A stretch of DNA of 23,775 nt from a virus, in the IMG/VR virus record IMGVR_UViG_3300037842_000256, positions 1 to 23,775 of that record, one strand, 5' to 3'. Below the pieces are notes generated by a model. It had not been told where the DNA came from. It made no database searches and worked only from the letters and a program-made list of their open reading frames with translations. Positions 16,004 to 22,915 of this stretch are shown one piece after another. Every line of letters starts with the position of its first letter. Position 1 is the first letter of the stretch. A program made the position numbers and the translations under genes.

Positions 16004-16428
16004 TGCTTATCTCCTATAAATAATCCATGATTTTTGTAAATACCAAGTATATTTTCTATATCTTCTGCATTCATTTTATGGGATTGGTCTGTTATTGATT
16101 CATATAGATCTTTTTTTATTTTATTTTTCGAGGGCATAGAACCGTGGGCCTGATAACGTGCGAAATTTTTTCTAATTTCTCTTTTAATGAAGAACCTCTG
16201 AAAGAGGCCCGGTTTTTGTATAGAGTATAAAGCTCTGTCTGCATTATTACTATAGCATACATATATTAGTCTTATAACGCTAATTATGCAGTTACAAATT
16301 GTAACAATAGTTATAATATCGAAAAAATAACTATCTTTAGTATGCATCTTATCGACCACTTCGTCAGCAATTTTTCTTACATCAGGATGTAAACTATCTA
16401 AATTATCTCGTGTTACATACCTACTCAT
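16000..16428 (-). CDS. Hypothetical membrane protein
   Basis: A 142-aa protein with a hydrophobic segment at about 34-59 (YFFDIITIVTICNCIISVIR) and a strongly basic stretch after it (FFIKREIRKNFARYQ), then helices to the end. The basic side predicts that the larger C-terminal part stays in the cytoplasm. AAGGA precedes the ATG by eight bases, and the start overlaps the thioredoxin-like gene by 8 bases. It belongs to the same co-directional unit as its neighbours. Not recognised. Confidence 0.64.
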   Translation of the reverse strand: MSRYVTRDNLDSLHPDVRKIADEVVDKMHTKDSYFFDIITIVTICNCIISVIRLIYVCYSNNADRALYSIQKPGLFQRFFIKREIRKNFARYQAHGSMPSKNKIKKDLYESITDQSHKMNAEDIENILGIYKNHGLFIGDKQ

Positions 16429-17119
16429 TTGTTTTGTCCTTTATAGTTCTCATTAAATTACTTTTACTCATCGATCCTGTATAGTGAACCAATTTGTTAG
16501 TGCTATCTTTTTTAATAAGAATCGTTTGTGGCAATGTTCTGACTTTGTATTTGTTAAATAATTTTCTATGCTCCGGGGTGTTCCAATCAAGCATAGTAAG
16601 TTTGATCTTACGTTCTTTAAGTAATTGATATACATCCTTATGTTTTTTCTCATTCCAAATATCTTTCTTCATTCTTTGACAGGGACCGCACCAAGTGGCT
16701 CCAAAATAATACAAATTATACTCAGGTTCTTCCTTCTTTTCAACTGTATTAGCTATCAGTTGAATCTTTCCATCAACCTTGGTGGTTGGGATAGTACAAG
16801 CTTCCCCACTACGACATTGACAATTATCCCCACAATTACCAGTACAAGTATCTTTCGTACATCCAGTTTCTTCATTCTTTGCATGATATGGACATTTACT
16901 TTCATGTCCATCACCCTGCACAATGATACCAGTACCTTTACAAATACACTTGTCTACATCTGGATGTGGACCTTCTGGTTGAGGTGTAGGCTTTGGTGTA
17001 TTATCTACACCATTAGATATTAAAACCTTTGCAATATCTACAGATATTTTAGGTCTGTAATTATCTTCTGCACCTAATAGCATAACAATCATTGTCGTAG
17101 CGATTAACCCAAACTTCAT
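16421..17119 (-). CDS. Exported thioredoxin-fold protein with Cys-rich N-terminal region
   Basis: The 232-aa protein starts with a probable signal peptide (KFGLIATTMIVMLLGA, residues 2-17). Residues 58-108 hold nine cysteines: Cys58, 60, 76, 87, 92, 96, 100, 102 and 108, in patterns such as CICKGTG, GDGHESKCPYH and CTGNCGDNCQC. The C-terminal half is a thioredoxin fold with active site WCGPC at 143-147 and the cis-Pro loop in TLPQTI. The protein would therefore act as a thiol oxidoreductase outside the cytoplasm, rather than as electron donor for NrdA. The Cys-rich part could bind metal or form disulfides. AGGAG precedes the ATG. The thioredoxin call is strong; the partner is unknown. Confidence 0.82.
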   Translation of the reverse strand: MKFGLIATTMIVMLLGAEDNYRPKISVDIAKVLISNGVDNTPKPTPQPEGPHPDVDKCICKGTGIIVQGDGHESKCPYHAKNEETGCTKDTCTGNCGDNCQCRSGEACTIPTTKVDGKIQLIANTVEKKEEPEYNLYYFGATWCGPCQRMKKDIWNEKKHKDVYQLLKERKIKLTMLDWNTPEHRKLFNKYKVRTLPQTILIKKDSTNKLVHYTGSMSKSNLMRTIKDKTNE

Positions 17120-17128
17120 TTCTTTCTC

Positions 17129-18058
17129 CTATAGAAAATCTACCGTACCATAATTTGGTAATTGCCTAGCTGGGAAACCATCAACATCACTAAAAACCCA
17201 AGAACCACGACTAGCCAACATAGCTCGTGCATCGCTTTCACGAATCCAAAAACTACCATCTGGTTGTTCGTGTTTCTTAGGACCAGAGTTCCATCGTCCC
17301 CAGCTATTTTGCACTAGAAACAATGTTTCTCTATGTACTTTTTGAGTGTCGTCGCAAGCAATCCAAGCCATAGCATGACTCCATCCTTTACCACGTTTAG
17401 CAATTCCGTTCACATCTCTTCTTGAGCTAAAACCATAACCACTACAAACAGATATACCATAACCATTAGCTAAAGCATCTCGTGCTTCTTCTATTGTGGT
17501 AATCATAGATATAGTTTTGACTCTATGCTTATTTGCTTCATCGACATATATCTCCATTGGAATTAAATGATTTGCACCAATTTTAGAATTATATACAGAT
17601 AAATCTATTGATCCATAATCTTTTCTCAAGAGAATACCACCTTTTTGATTAGCGTACCTCGCAGCAACTGAACAGGACATTCCCTGTCTCTTGTGTCCGC
17701 GAGATTGATATATGCCTTCTGTAGCACTTCTTGTTAAGAAACTTTCTGGTTCTTTTTTTACGTCAATCTCAACAGCTCGTGTGAGATCAATTGCATTTCT
17801 TGTAGAATGAGAAACACAATCACCAGTAGTCTGACGCTCCGATGGGCCAAAACCTTTATCAAATTTCAACAAAGATTTATAAGGTAGTGAGAGCTTCCCT
17901 TCTCCACTACCATATAAACTATATGCTGCTGCACCAAATAAAGGGTTTTTTAATTCACCTAAAAGATCAGCAATATCTTCATCGTTACATATTGTTCCAA
18001 CGAATCCGTCCTGATAGGTTTTTAGGATTTTGCGTGGAGTAGTAAAATCCTCAGTCAT
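17129..18058 (-). CDS. Papain-like (C1-type) cysteine peptidase
   Basis: The 309-aa protein has the papain triad in the usual order: Cys81 in TTGDCVSHSTRN, preceded by Gln76, His228 in KGWSHAMAWIA and Asn251 in LVQNSWGRW. The NSWG motif is distinctive of family C1. The first 70 residues may be a propeptide-like or docking segment. No signal peptide is seen, so a cytoplasmic enzyme, released to its substrate by a holin or packaged in virions, is likely. It follows a holin-like gene by one base. Possible roles are lysis (cleaving host wall or envelope protein) or maturation of a virion protein. The peptidase call is strong; the target is open. Confidence 0.85.
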   Translation of the reverse strand: MTEDFTTPRKILKTYQDGFVGTICNDEDIADLLGELKNPLFGAAAYSLYGSGEGKLSLPYKSLLKFDKGFGPSERQTTGDCVSHSTRNAIDLTRAVEIDVKKEPESFLTRSATEGIYQSRGHKRQGMSCSVAARYANQKGGILLRKDYGSIDLSVYNSKIGANHLIPMEIYVDEANKHRVKTISMITTIEEARDALANGYGISVCSGYGFSSRRDVNGIAKRGKGWSHAMAWIACDDTQKVHRETLFLVQNSWGRWNSGPKKHEQPDGSFWIRESDARAMLASRGSWVFSDVDGFPARQLPNYGTVDFL

Positions 18059-18059
18059 A

Positions 18060-18266
18060 CTACTTCGTATTATCTCTAATCCAAGTGATTATTGACTGGA
18101 GGCCGACAGTTACCACGGGAACTACCAGTGGACCCAAAGCACCAAGATCGATATTAATCAAACTCTCGGACACAAAGGCTAATCCAGCAGCGGCACCCAC
18201 AAGTAAACCCGTCTTCAATACTGATACAATTTCAGCACCATTTAACTTAAAACTTTCAGAACCCAT
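18060..18266 (-). CDS. Two-helix holin-like membrane protein
   Basis: The 68-aa protein has two hydrophobic segments at about 14-34 (VSVLKTGLLVGAAAGLAF) and 42-62 (GALGPLVVPVVTVGLQSI), a short acidic loop, and a charged C-terminus (WIRDNTK). Size and shape fit a class II holin. AAAGG lies eight bases upstream of the ATG, and the TAG stop is one base before the papain-like gene, as expected for a holin-lysin pair. No holin family signature is visible, so the label rests on architecture and place; it could be another small membrane protein. Confidence 0.6.
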   Translation of the reverse strand: MGSESFKLNGAEIVSVLKTGLLVGAAAGLAFVSESLINIDLGALGPLVVPVVTVGLQSIITWIRDNTK

Positions 18267-18279
18267 AATTAAAACCTTT

Positions 18280-18579
18280 CTAATCTAATAAAAGAACAAC
18301 CTTGTCACTCAGTGACTTTAAATCTTCTCTAGCTTGTTCATGACCTTCCATAAGTCCTTCTAATCTTCCTACTTTCTCACTCATTGAGACCGTCCACATG
18401 TCACGTTCAACATGTCTATCTTCACACTCTTTTAATTTTTTGCAAACTCTTGTTTCAGTATTAACCATTTGTCGATGCATAGATCTCCATAACACAGTTA
18501 CGGCAGCGGCCAATCCACCAACAATTGGAGTACATAGCTTTAAAATAAATTCAATATTTAATTGTAAATCTGAAGACAT
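18280..18579 (-). CDS. Membrane-anchored coiled-coil protein
   Basis: The 99-aa protein has one membrane segment at about 13-31 (LKLCTPIVGGLAAAVTVLW), a basic stretch (RSMHRQMVNTETRVCKK), and a C-terminal coiled coil at about 64-99 with regular Leu spacing (VGRLEGLMEGHEQ). The chosen ATG at 18579 has GGAG five bases upstream; a longer frame to 18627 runs into the upstream terminator and is less likely. It stands directly before the holin-like gene and may be a partner such as a pinholin, an anti-holin or a spanin-like piece. That is inference from position. The C-terminal DKVVLLLD ends next to the holin leader. Confidence 0.6.
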   Translation of the reverse strand: MSSDLQLNIEFILKLCTPIVGGLAAAVTVLWRSMHRQMVNTETRVCKKLKECEDRHVERDMWTVSMSEKVGRLEGLMEGHEQAREDLKSLSDKVVLLLD

Positions 18580-18611
18580 ATAAACTCCAGTAAATAAATA
18601 TAAGTCTACTA

Positions 18612-18645
18612 CAATAAAAAGCCCCACCCCGGTAGGGGTGAGGCT
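18612..18645 (-). terminator. Strong rho-independent terminator
   Basis: Read on the minus strand, an 11-bp stem (AGCCTCACCCC with GGGGTGGGGCT, loop TACC) is followed by TTTTTATT. The single non-Watson-Crick pair is G-U in minus-strand RNA but C-A in plus-strand RNA, so the structure works for minus-strand transcription. It ends the unit of the 216-aa protein 26 bases downstream of its stop. Confidence 0.9.
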
Positions 18646-18671
18646 GCTTAATCCTTTAAGCCATAAGAATC

Positions 18672-19322
18672 TTACGATTCAAATGCATCTTTAGCTTTAT
18701 ATTCATCAGTTGTAGGTGCTGCCAGACCACCAAAGTGGTATGTAAGTTCACCCGGAACAGATCTGGTTGGAGTAGCGGCATTATCAGTAGCGACCCCGCT
18801 TGCTGCTAACCCGTCGTGGTAGGTTTGAGCAGTACCAGCACCAGCACCCTTAGTGTAGTTAGGTGTAATATCAGTGCTTGGTGTAGCATAAATATCAAAT
18901 GTGCCATTACCAGTACCAAGACGACGGGTAGTAAGCAATTCATGAACACCATCACGAACAACACCCTTCCAGTTGGCTGCTGTCGTGTCGAGTGCGGTAG
19001 TAGCAACATTAGACAATGTGCTTGTAACTCCCCCACCTCTCATCACCCATTGTGATGCAGTAGCATTGTATGCTAATGTACCACCAGATAAAGCTTTAGC
19101 AACACCAACTCTATCAGTTGTTGCGGCACCCGTACCATCATTAGCTACTACTTTAGCACCCACATCTCTTAAATCATCAACAGTACCAACAATTGTTACT
19201 GCATTACTAATTGGACCTGTAGTCGTGTCAGCATTACCAGCCTGAAAGATAGAACCACCATCTTTAACTTCACCAGTACCAACTGCGACATCACCAGCAC
19301 CCGAAGGTCTTACTGTGGCCAT
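18672..19322 (-). CDS. Gly/Ala/Thr-rich protein, probably structural
   Basis: The 216-aa protein is unusually rich in Gly, Ala, Thr, Val and Asp, has no cysteine, and repeats short Gly/Ala/Thr-rich motifs (DGGSIFQAGNAD, NDGTGAATTDRVG, GAGAGTAQTYHDG). Such composition is common in phage virion proteins such as tail-fibre or decoration subunits, but no family is recognised. It stands apart from its neighbours: bases 19261-19320 are 31 of 60 G+C by hand count against 14 of 60 for 19441-19500 in the sigma gene. It has its own 85-base leader, AAGGAG seven bases before the ATG, and a strong terminator. High expression of an abundant virion protein is the best guess. Confidence 0.65.
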   Translation of the reverse strand: MATVRPSGAGDVAVGTGEVKDGGSIFQAGNADTTTGPISNAVTIVGTVDDLRDVGAKVVANDGTGAATTDRVGVAKALSGGTLAYNATASQWVMRGGGVTSTLSNVATTALDTTAANWKGVVRDGVHELLTTRRLGTGNGTFDIYATPSTDITPNYTKGAGAGTAQTYHDGLAASGVATDNAATPTRSVPGELTYHFGGLAAPTTDEYKAKDAFES

Positions 19323-19388
19323 TTTGCGTCTCCTTCATAAAATAAAACAAAATAAACAAATAAACAAAGTCCAGATCCGCAAAAAAAA

Positions 19389-19404
19389 AGTCCAATAGTC
19401 CAAT
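19389..19404. repeat. Tandem 8-base repeat in the leader of the 216-aa gene
   Basis: Two adjacent copies of AGTCCAAT (plus strand) lie at 19389-19396 and 19397-19404. A third partial copy, AAGTCCA, sits at 19367-19373, beyond a run of nine A. They lie downstream of a TATAAT in the minus direction and could be an operator, a transcript-stability element or chance. Confidence 0.5.
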
Positions 19405-19406
19405 CT

Positions 19407-19412
19407 ATTATA
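19407..19412 (-). promoter_or_regulatory. Possible -10 element for the 216-aa gene
   Basis: The minus strand reads GGTGTATAATAG, with a perfect TATAAT that includes the sigma-gene stop codon. No TTGACA-like -35 is found at 16-18 bases, so this is weak. Position favours it: it begins an 85-base leader before a gene with its own terminator. The 9-mer GTGTATAAT recurs at 22894-22902. Confidence 0.3.
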
Positions 19413-19893
19413 CACCTCCAGTCAAATTTCTCTTCATCATTTTTAGGTTTTTATTAATTTTTCTCCTAACTAATTCTCTTGAAATATTATTAGTCTTCGC
19501 AATTTCTTTAATTGTCATATTATTATAATATCTATCGAAAATAATAGATGGATCTGCACAATTATTGATTTCATCCATCATATCAATATGATCATTAGAT
19601 GAATAGGAAGATTTGCTATGCTTCAAAGACCTTTTAGTGTTCGAAAAGAATCTTTTTTCATTAGATCTCTTTACACTCATACATTCCATTAAAACTCCAT
19701 TATAGAGATAACTAGAAAATTTGCAATCATTTAGCTCTTCGTTATATTTAGAACAAGCTCTCCATAAAGCATGATATATACAATTTTCTAGTTCATCTTG
19801 GGTTAAGCAATGACGAAAAGAAGCTGTTGCCGATTTTGTCAACCTAATAATTTCCTCTGTCTTCATTAAATTTTCAATACTATCTTGGATCAT
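19408..19893 (-). CDS. Sigma-70-family-like transcription factor
   Basis: The 161-aa protein has a region-2-like segment at about 31-76 (TQDELENCIYHALWRACSKY, then KFSSYLYN, resembling the core-binding and -10 melting helices) and a region-4-like helix-turn-helix at about 121-157 (MTIKEIAKTNNISRELVRRK). Regions 1 and 3 are missing, as in small phage or ECF-like sigmas. A linker rich in Ser and Lys lies between. I chose ATG at 19893 because AAGGA lies seven bases upstream; a longer TTG form from 19923 overlaps the previous gene and lacks a site. It stands just before the possible late structural unit, so it may switch on late genes. Target promoters are not known. Confidence 0.75.
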   Translation of the reverse strand: MIQDSIENLMKTEEIIRLTKSATASFRHCLTQDELENCIYHALWRACSKYNEELNDCKFSSYLYNGVLMECMSVKRSNEKRFFSNTKRSLKHSKSSYSSNDHIDMMDEINNCADPSIIFDRYYNNMTIKEIAKTNNISRELVRRKINKNLKMMKRNLTGGV

Positions 19894-19903
19894 TCTTTTG
19901 TCC

Positions 19904-20332
19904 TTACAAAAAACTTTCTTCAATTTCTTTTCTTACATCAGAAAAGTCAAACATTCTACCAACACCAATAAAAAATCTATACCTACTGCAAATTTTTAAT
20001 ACTTCAACTCCTCTTATGTTTTCTAACCTATCTTTAACTGATTTACTAATATTGAAATTAGTATGTCCCAACCAACAGTCAAAGTTCGTTATCATTTGTA
20101 TCTCGTTAGATAAATCCTCTGGCATCGCTGAAAATGCAGATGATAAATCTGCCTCTTGATATTCTTCTACCCCTTCTTGTTCCTCTTGATATTCGGGAGG
20201 ATAGTCCATCTCTTTGTTTATAAAAATAGGCTTTAATATTGAGGCGGCTACCATATCTATTAAAGGTGAATTTATTTGTTTCTCTAAAAGATCCTCATAT
20301 TTTTGCCAGCCGATTTTATTTTTTGTAGACAT
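19904..20332 (-). CDS. Conserved-looking phage protein of unknown function
   Basis: A 142-aa protein with an acidic Glu/Gln-rich middle (EYQEEQEGVEEYQEAD) and a well-structured C-terminal part (CWLGHTNFNISK, RGVEVLKICSRYRFFIGVGR). The second part has the pattern of a small alpha/beta domain that I associate with phage proteins, but I cannot name a family. A GTG at 20341 would add three residues; ATG at 20332 has AAGGTG six bases upstream and is preferred. It is followed ten bases later by the sigma gene and may be part of the same transcript. Function unknown. Confidence 0.66.
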   Translation of the reverse strand: MSTKNKIGWQKYEDLLEKQINSPLIDMVAASILKPIFINKEMDYPPEYQEEQEGVEEYQEADLSSAFSAMPEDLSNEIQMITNFDCWLGHTNFNISKSVKDRLENIRGVEVLKICSRYRFFIGVGRMFDFSDVRKEIEESFL

Positions 20333-20344
20333 AATTATCACCTT

Positions 20345-20731
20345 TCATGGTAACATTTCAGAAGGATTTATATATGGAGTACTATCCTCTTCCTTTCTTT
20401 CATTTAATAATGAAGCCTCATTAATTTTTAGTTCTGCAAAATGTTTAACAAAATCATTATACAATTCTTCTTGATCAGAGTCTAATAAATTTGTCTGGAT
20501 TATCTCTAAAACATCCAGTTGCCCTTTATAAGAGCTTATGTAATTGATTGCTGCGGCTAATTCATTAGCTTCTATCTTCCTAGTTATATTTTCCAAATCA
20601 ATAAAAAGAATTCCTTCTGTAGTCAACATAAAATTGATACTTAATAGAGGTTGACCATTTTCTGTATCCTCTTCTATTTGTTCTTCAGACTGTGTATTAG
20701 AATTAAAATAATTTTTTATAAGTTTAAACAT
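20345..20731 (-). CDS. Hypothetical protein
   Basis: A 128-aa acidic protein with strand-like LLSINFMLTTEGILFIDLEN followed by helices (NELAAAINYISSYKG, then DVLEIIQTNLLD and LYNDFVKHFAEL). It has no motif, signal or membrane segment. The ATG overlaps the glycosyltransferase stop as ATGTTTAA. Not recognised; co-translated with the glycosyltransferase. Confidence 0.62.
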   Translation of the reverse strand: MFKLIKNYFNSNTQSEEQIEEDTENGQPLLSINFMLTTEGILFIDLENITRKIEANELAAAINYISSYKGQLDVLEIIQTNLLDSDQEELYNDFVKHFAELKINEASLLNERKEEDSTPYINPSEMLP

Positions 20732-21767
20732 ATTTTATGATTTCTTGTACTGTATGTGACCAAGTAAATTTTTTAGAAGTTTCTATACCGGCTTGATTAA
20801 TCTTATTCTGACGTGACGATGAAAAGTTTTCCATATATTCAGCTAATATAGCTATAGTAGAGTCTTCTATTTTAGCCCAACTACCTTGACCAAAGAACCA
20901 TTTATCATCAAATGCAGGTTCCATACTACTTATCGGGATCAAATCAGAGTTTTCTTTAGTACAAAATTCAGTATGAGCTGAATAATCTGTAGTTATAACA
21001 TGCTTTCCACATGCCATCAACTCCAATAACTCTAAATTCCATCCTTCTGCCCTAGATGGGAATACTCCACAATCCACTTCAGTCATAATATTATACACAT
21101 CTAACTGCGTGTTGACTCGTGGTATAAGTTTAACATTAGGGCGATCATATAAATTTCTCCAATAATTCGCCTCATTGAGAGAATTAAAAGGATTTTCACA
21201 CATCATCCATAATTCAACATTATCTTGATCTATCATATCCCAAGCTTTTATTAGGATATCATGACCTTTACGAACTTCCCATTTACCACAGTTAAAGAAA
21301 ATAGTTTTACTTCTATCCTGATCTACTTTGGTTGGGACAAATATATCTAAATCTACACCAAGCGGTGCAACGTTAGTAGTTACGGTGATACCATTCTGCT
21401 CAACAATTCCTTTAGCCCACTCTGAACACACTATAAGATGATCAACTGAATTTAATTCATTAACTTCTTGGTCTGTAAATATATCCAACTCAAAGATAGG
21501 AAATCCAATCTTTTTACCAGTCAATCCTTCTGGCATTCTCATATCATGCTGGTGCCAGATCTTTAAGACCGGAGCATCCTCAAAACCTGACTTATTCATA
21601 TTGTTAGCAAGTTCTTTACATATTTCAAAATCCCCAAGATTACTGCACTGAATTTCTCCAATAGGCCACAGTGCTACATCAGCAATTTTATTAAATTCTT
21701 TTACTATATTTAATGAAGCAATACCGTATCCTAATTGATTAATAGGTCCGATGATATTAATTTTCAT
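20724..21767 (-). CDS. GT4-type glycosyltransferase
   Basis: The 347-aa protein has the GT-B fold pattern of family 4. The N-terminal domain opens with KINIIGPINQLGYGIAS, with a Gly-rich loop near residue 14. The C-terminal domain has FNCGKWEVRKGHDILI (158-173, canonical KGh) and SRAEGWNLELLELMACGKHV (238-257). The two glutamates Glu241 and Glu249 form the E-x7-E motif that binds the nucleotide sugar. It lacks a signal peptide and membrane segment, so it acts in the cytoplasm. It could glycosylate virion proteins, a host surface precursor or modified DNA. AAGGA lies upstream of the ATG. The fold is confident; the acceptor is unknown. Confidence 0.88.
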   Translation of the reverse strand: MKINIIGPINQLGYGIASLNIVKEFNKIADVALWPIGEIQCSNLGDFEICKELANNMNKSGFEDAPVLKIWHQHDMRMPEGLTGKKIGFPIFELDIFTDQEVNELNSVDHLIVCSEWAKGIVEQNGITVTTNVAPLGVDLDIFVPTKVDQDRSKTIFFNCGKWEVRKGHDILIKAWDMIDQDNVELWMMCENPFNSLNEANYWRNLYDRPNVKLIPRVNTQLDVYNIMTEVDCGVFPSRAEGWNLELLELMACGKHVITTDYSAHTEFCTKENSDLIPISSMEPAFDDKWFFGQGSWAKIEDSTIAILAEYMENFSSSRQNKINQAGIETSKKFTWSHTVQEIIKYV

Positions 21768-21778
21768 ACATCATTTCC

Positions 21779-21976
21779 TTATTCGCGTGGCACATTATGG
21801 CTATAAAATAACTTATGTCTTTGTGTACCATCAGTCTTACTAATTATTCTATCGTCTAAATATCCTTCTTGGATCAATTTTTTGGCAATATTACTTTCAA
21901 TTTCAGTTAAATCTTCTAAATCTTTTTTATGAAATTGTAAGGCAATCCATTCTGCCGTTGTATACCAAGTTAGCAT
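21779..21976 (-). CDS. Small hypothetical protein
   Basis: A 65-aa protein, probably a small winged-helix-like fold: WYTTAEWIALQFHKK, then TEIESNIAKKLIQEGYLDDR and TDGTQRHKLFYS. This helix/helix/strand-turn-strand order resembles DNA-binding or antirepressor domains. I chose ATG at 21976 because AAGGG lies seven bases upstream; a longer frame from 22018 overlaps the neighbour by 38 bases. The DNA-binding idea is only a fold impression. Confidence 0.58.
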   Translation of the reverse strand: MLTWYTTAEWIALQFHKKDLEDLTEIESNIAKKLIQEGYLDDRIISKTDGTQRHKLFYSHNVPRE

Positions 21977-21980
21977 ATTA

Positions 21981-22238
21981 TCACCCTTTATCATTATCAC
22001 GAAGAGAAAGCCCTCCATCAGTTTTGTTTCTGAATCTCTTAAGTGTCTCCAACCTATCTTCAGCGTCTGCTAAACTCGCTAAGGATTCCTGTAGGTTATT
22101 ATGTAGATCTCCTGTACTATGGTCACCAATGCCCGCAGGATGATCCAGTAACATATATAGACTTGCTTCAGCCTTTACCTTGTCGGTGATAGCTTGGTGA
22201 TACAAAGAATCCAGTGCTGTTTCACGATAATTACTCAT
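21981..22238 (-). CDS. Small phage protein of unknown function
   Basis: An 85-aa helical protein with MSNYRETALDSLYHQAITDK, then HPAGIGDHSTGDLH and a helix rich in Leu, Ala and Asp. The IGDHSTGDLH region looks like a conserved short motif I have seen in phage proteins of unknown role. The start at 22238 overlaps the HNH stop as ATGAGTAA; a start at 22256 is also possible and has no better ribosome-binding site. Function unknown. Confidence 0.6.
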   Translation of the reverse strand: MSNYRETALDSLYHQAITDKVKAEASLYMLLDHPAGIGDHSTGDLHNNLQESLASLADAEDRLETLKRFRNKTDGGLSLRDNDKG

Positions 22239-22842
22239 AGTCCAAATGCCTTTCATATATTCTTTTTACTAAACTTAAGAAGTTATCTTCTGATAGTCTT
22301 CTTTTTGCTAAATTACAATCCTCGCAACAGGATCTACAATTAGAAATTAGATATCCTTTATCGCTATCTATCCTGTCGATGCCAGACAATGCCTTTCTTG
22401 AAAAACTCTTATCTCCTATTCTGTCTGATCTACAGTTGTTTGGCGGTAGACCACAATACCAACATTCTTTTGTGACCAGATCTTTAAATTGATCAAACGA
22501 TAAATCGAAGGACCAAGATTTACTTTTACACTTACTCCTATAATTTGAGAAGACGATGGCAATGTGTCTATCTAAATCATCTTGATATTTCAAACCATTT
22601 TTATTACCAAGAAGATTAGTTACCCTACATTTTTTGCACGTTATAGTATCTCTCTTCTTAACAGCAGGCGACATAAGTACCCGTCTAATAAACACTTGTT
22701 CCTCACCGCAGGAACATCGACATAAATAGTAGTGATCATATCTTTTACCAGACTCCACCCATTTTTCTTCTATAAATTTAATTACTTCTAAAGACCCTAC
22801 TTTATAACCGACAAAATCTTCTACATTGACTCTGGATTTCAT
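22231..22842 (-). CDS. HNH endonuclease with N-terminal zinc module
   Basis: The 203-aa protein begins with a zinc/DNA-binding module found in phage homing enzymes: VGYKVGSLEVIKF, Cys41, Cys43 and Cys45 in CRCSCGEEQ, and Cys69 and Cys72. The HNH core spans about 127-180: CWYCG, GIDRIDSDKGY and NCRSCCEDCNLAKRR, which gives the zinc-bound ββα-metal fold. The usual first His is replaced by Gly before IDRID, a common variant. GGAG precedes the ATG. It is most likely a free-standing homing endonuclease that spreads its own gene, though a repair or packaging nuclease cannot be excluded. Flanking genes appear intact. Confidence 0.83.
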   Translation of the reverse strand: MKSRVNVEDFVGYKVGSLEVIKFIEEKWVESGKRYDHYYLCRCSCGEEQVFIRRVLMSPAVKKRDTITCKKCRVTNLLGNKNGLKYQDDLDRHIAIVFSNYRSKCKSKSWSFDLSFDQFKDLVTKECWYCGLPPNNCRSDRIGDKSFSRKALSGIDRIDSDKGYLISNCRSCCEDCNLAKRRLSEDNFLSLVKRIYERHLDYE

Positions 22843-22893
22843 TGATATCTCCTGTGTTTAACCAGTATGTGAAATTCGTAAGATTTCTATTAG

Positions 22894-22899
22894 ATTATA
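22894..22899 (-). promoter_or_regulatory. Possible -10 element upstream of the HNH gene
   Basis: The only clear gap in this part (22843-22915) contains the minus-strand ATGTGTATAATCT, with a TATAAT about 51 bases before the HNH ATG. No good -35 is visible. It shares GTGTATAAT with the candidate at 19407. Weak. Confidence 0.25.
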
Positions 22900-22915
22900 C
22901 ACATTTCAATCAATA

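Noticed and set aside
18973-19245. Plus-strand frames opposite the 216-aa gene
   Set aside because: The higher G+C of this gene makes long chance frames more likely; no ribosome-binding site or motif.
21089-21094. A third TATAAT with the same flank as the two promoter candidates
   Set aside because: It is inside the glycosyltransferase coding region; its presence lowers confidence in the other two.
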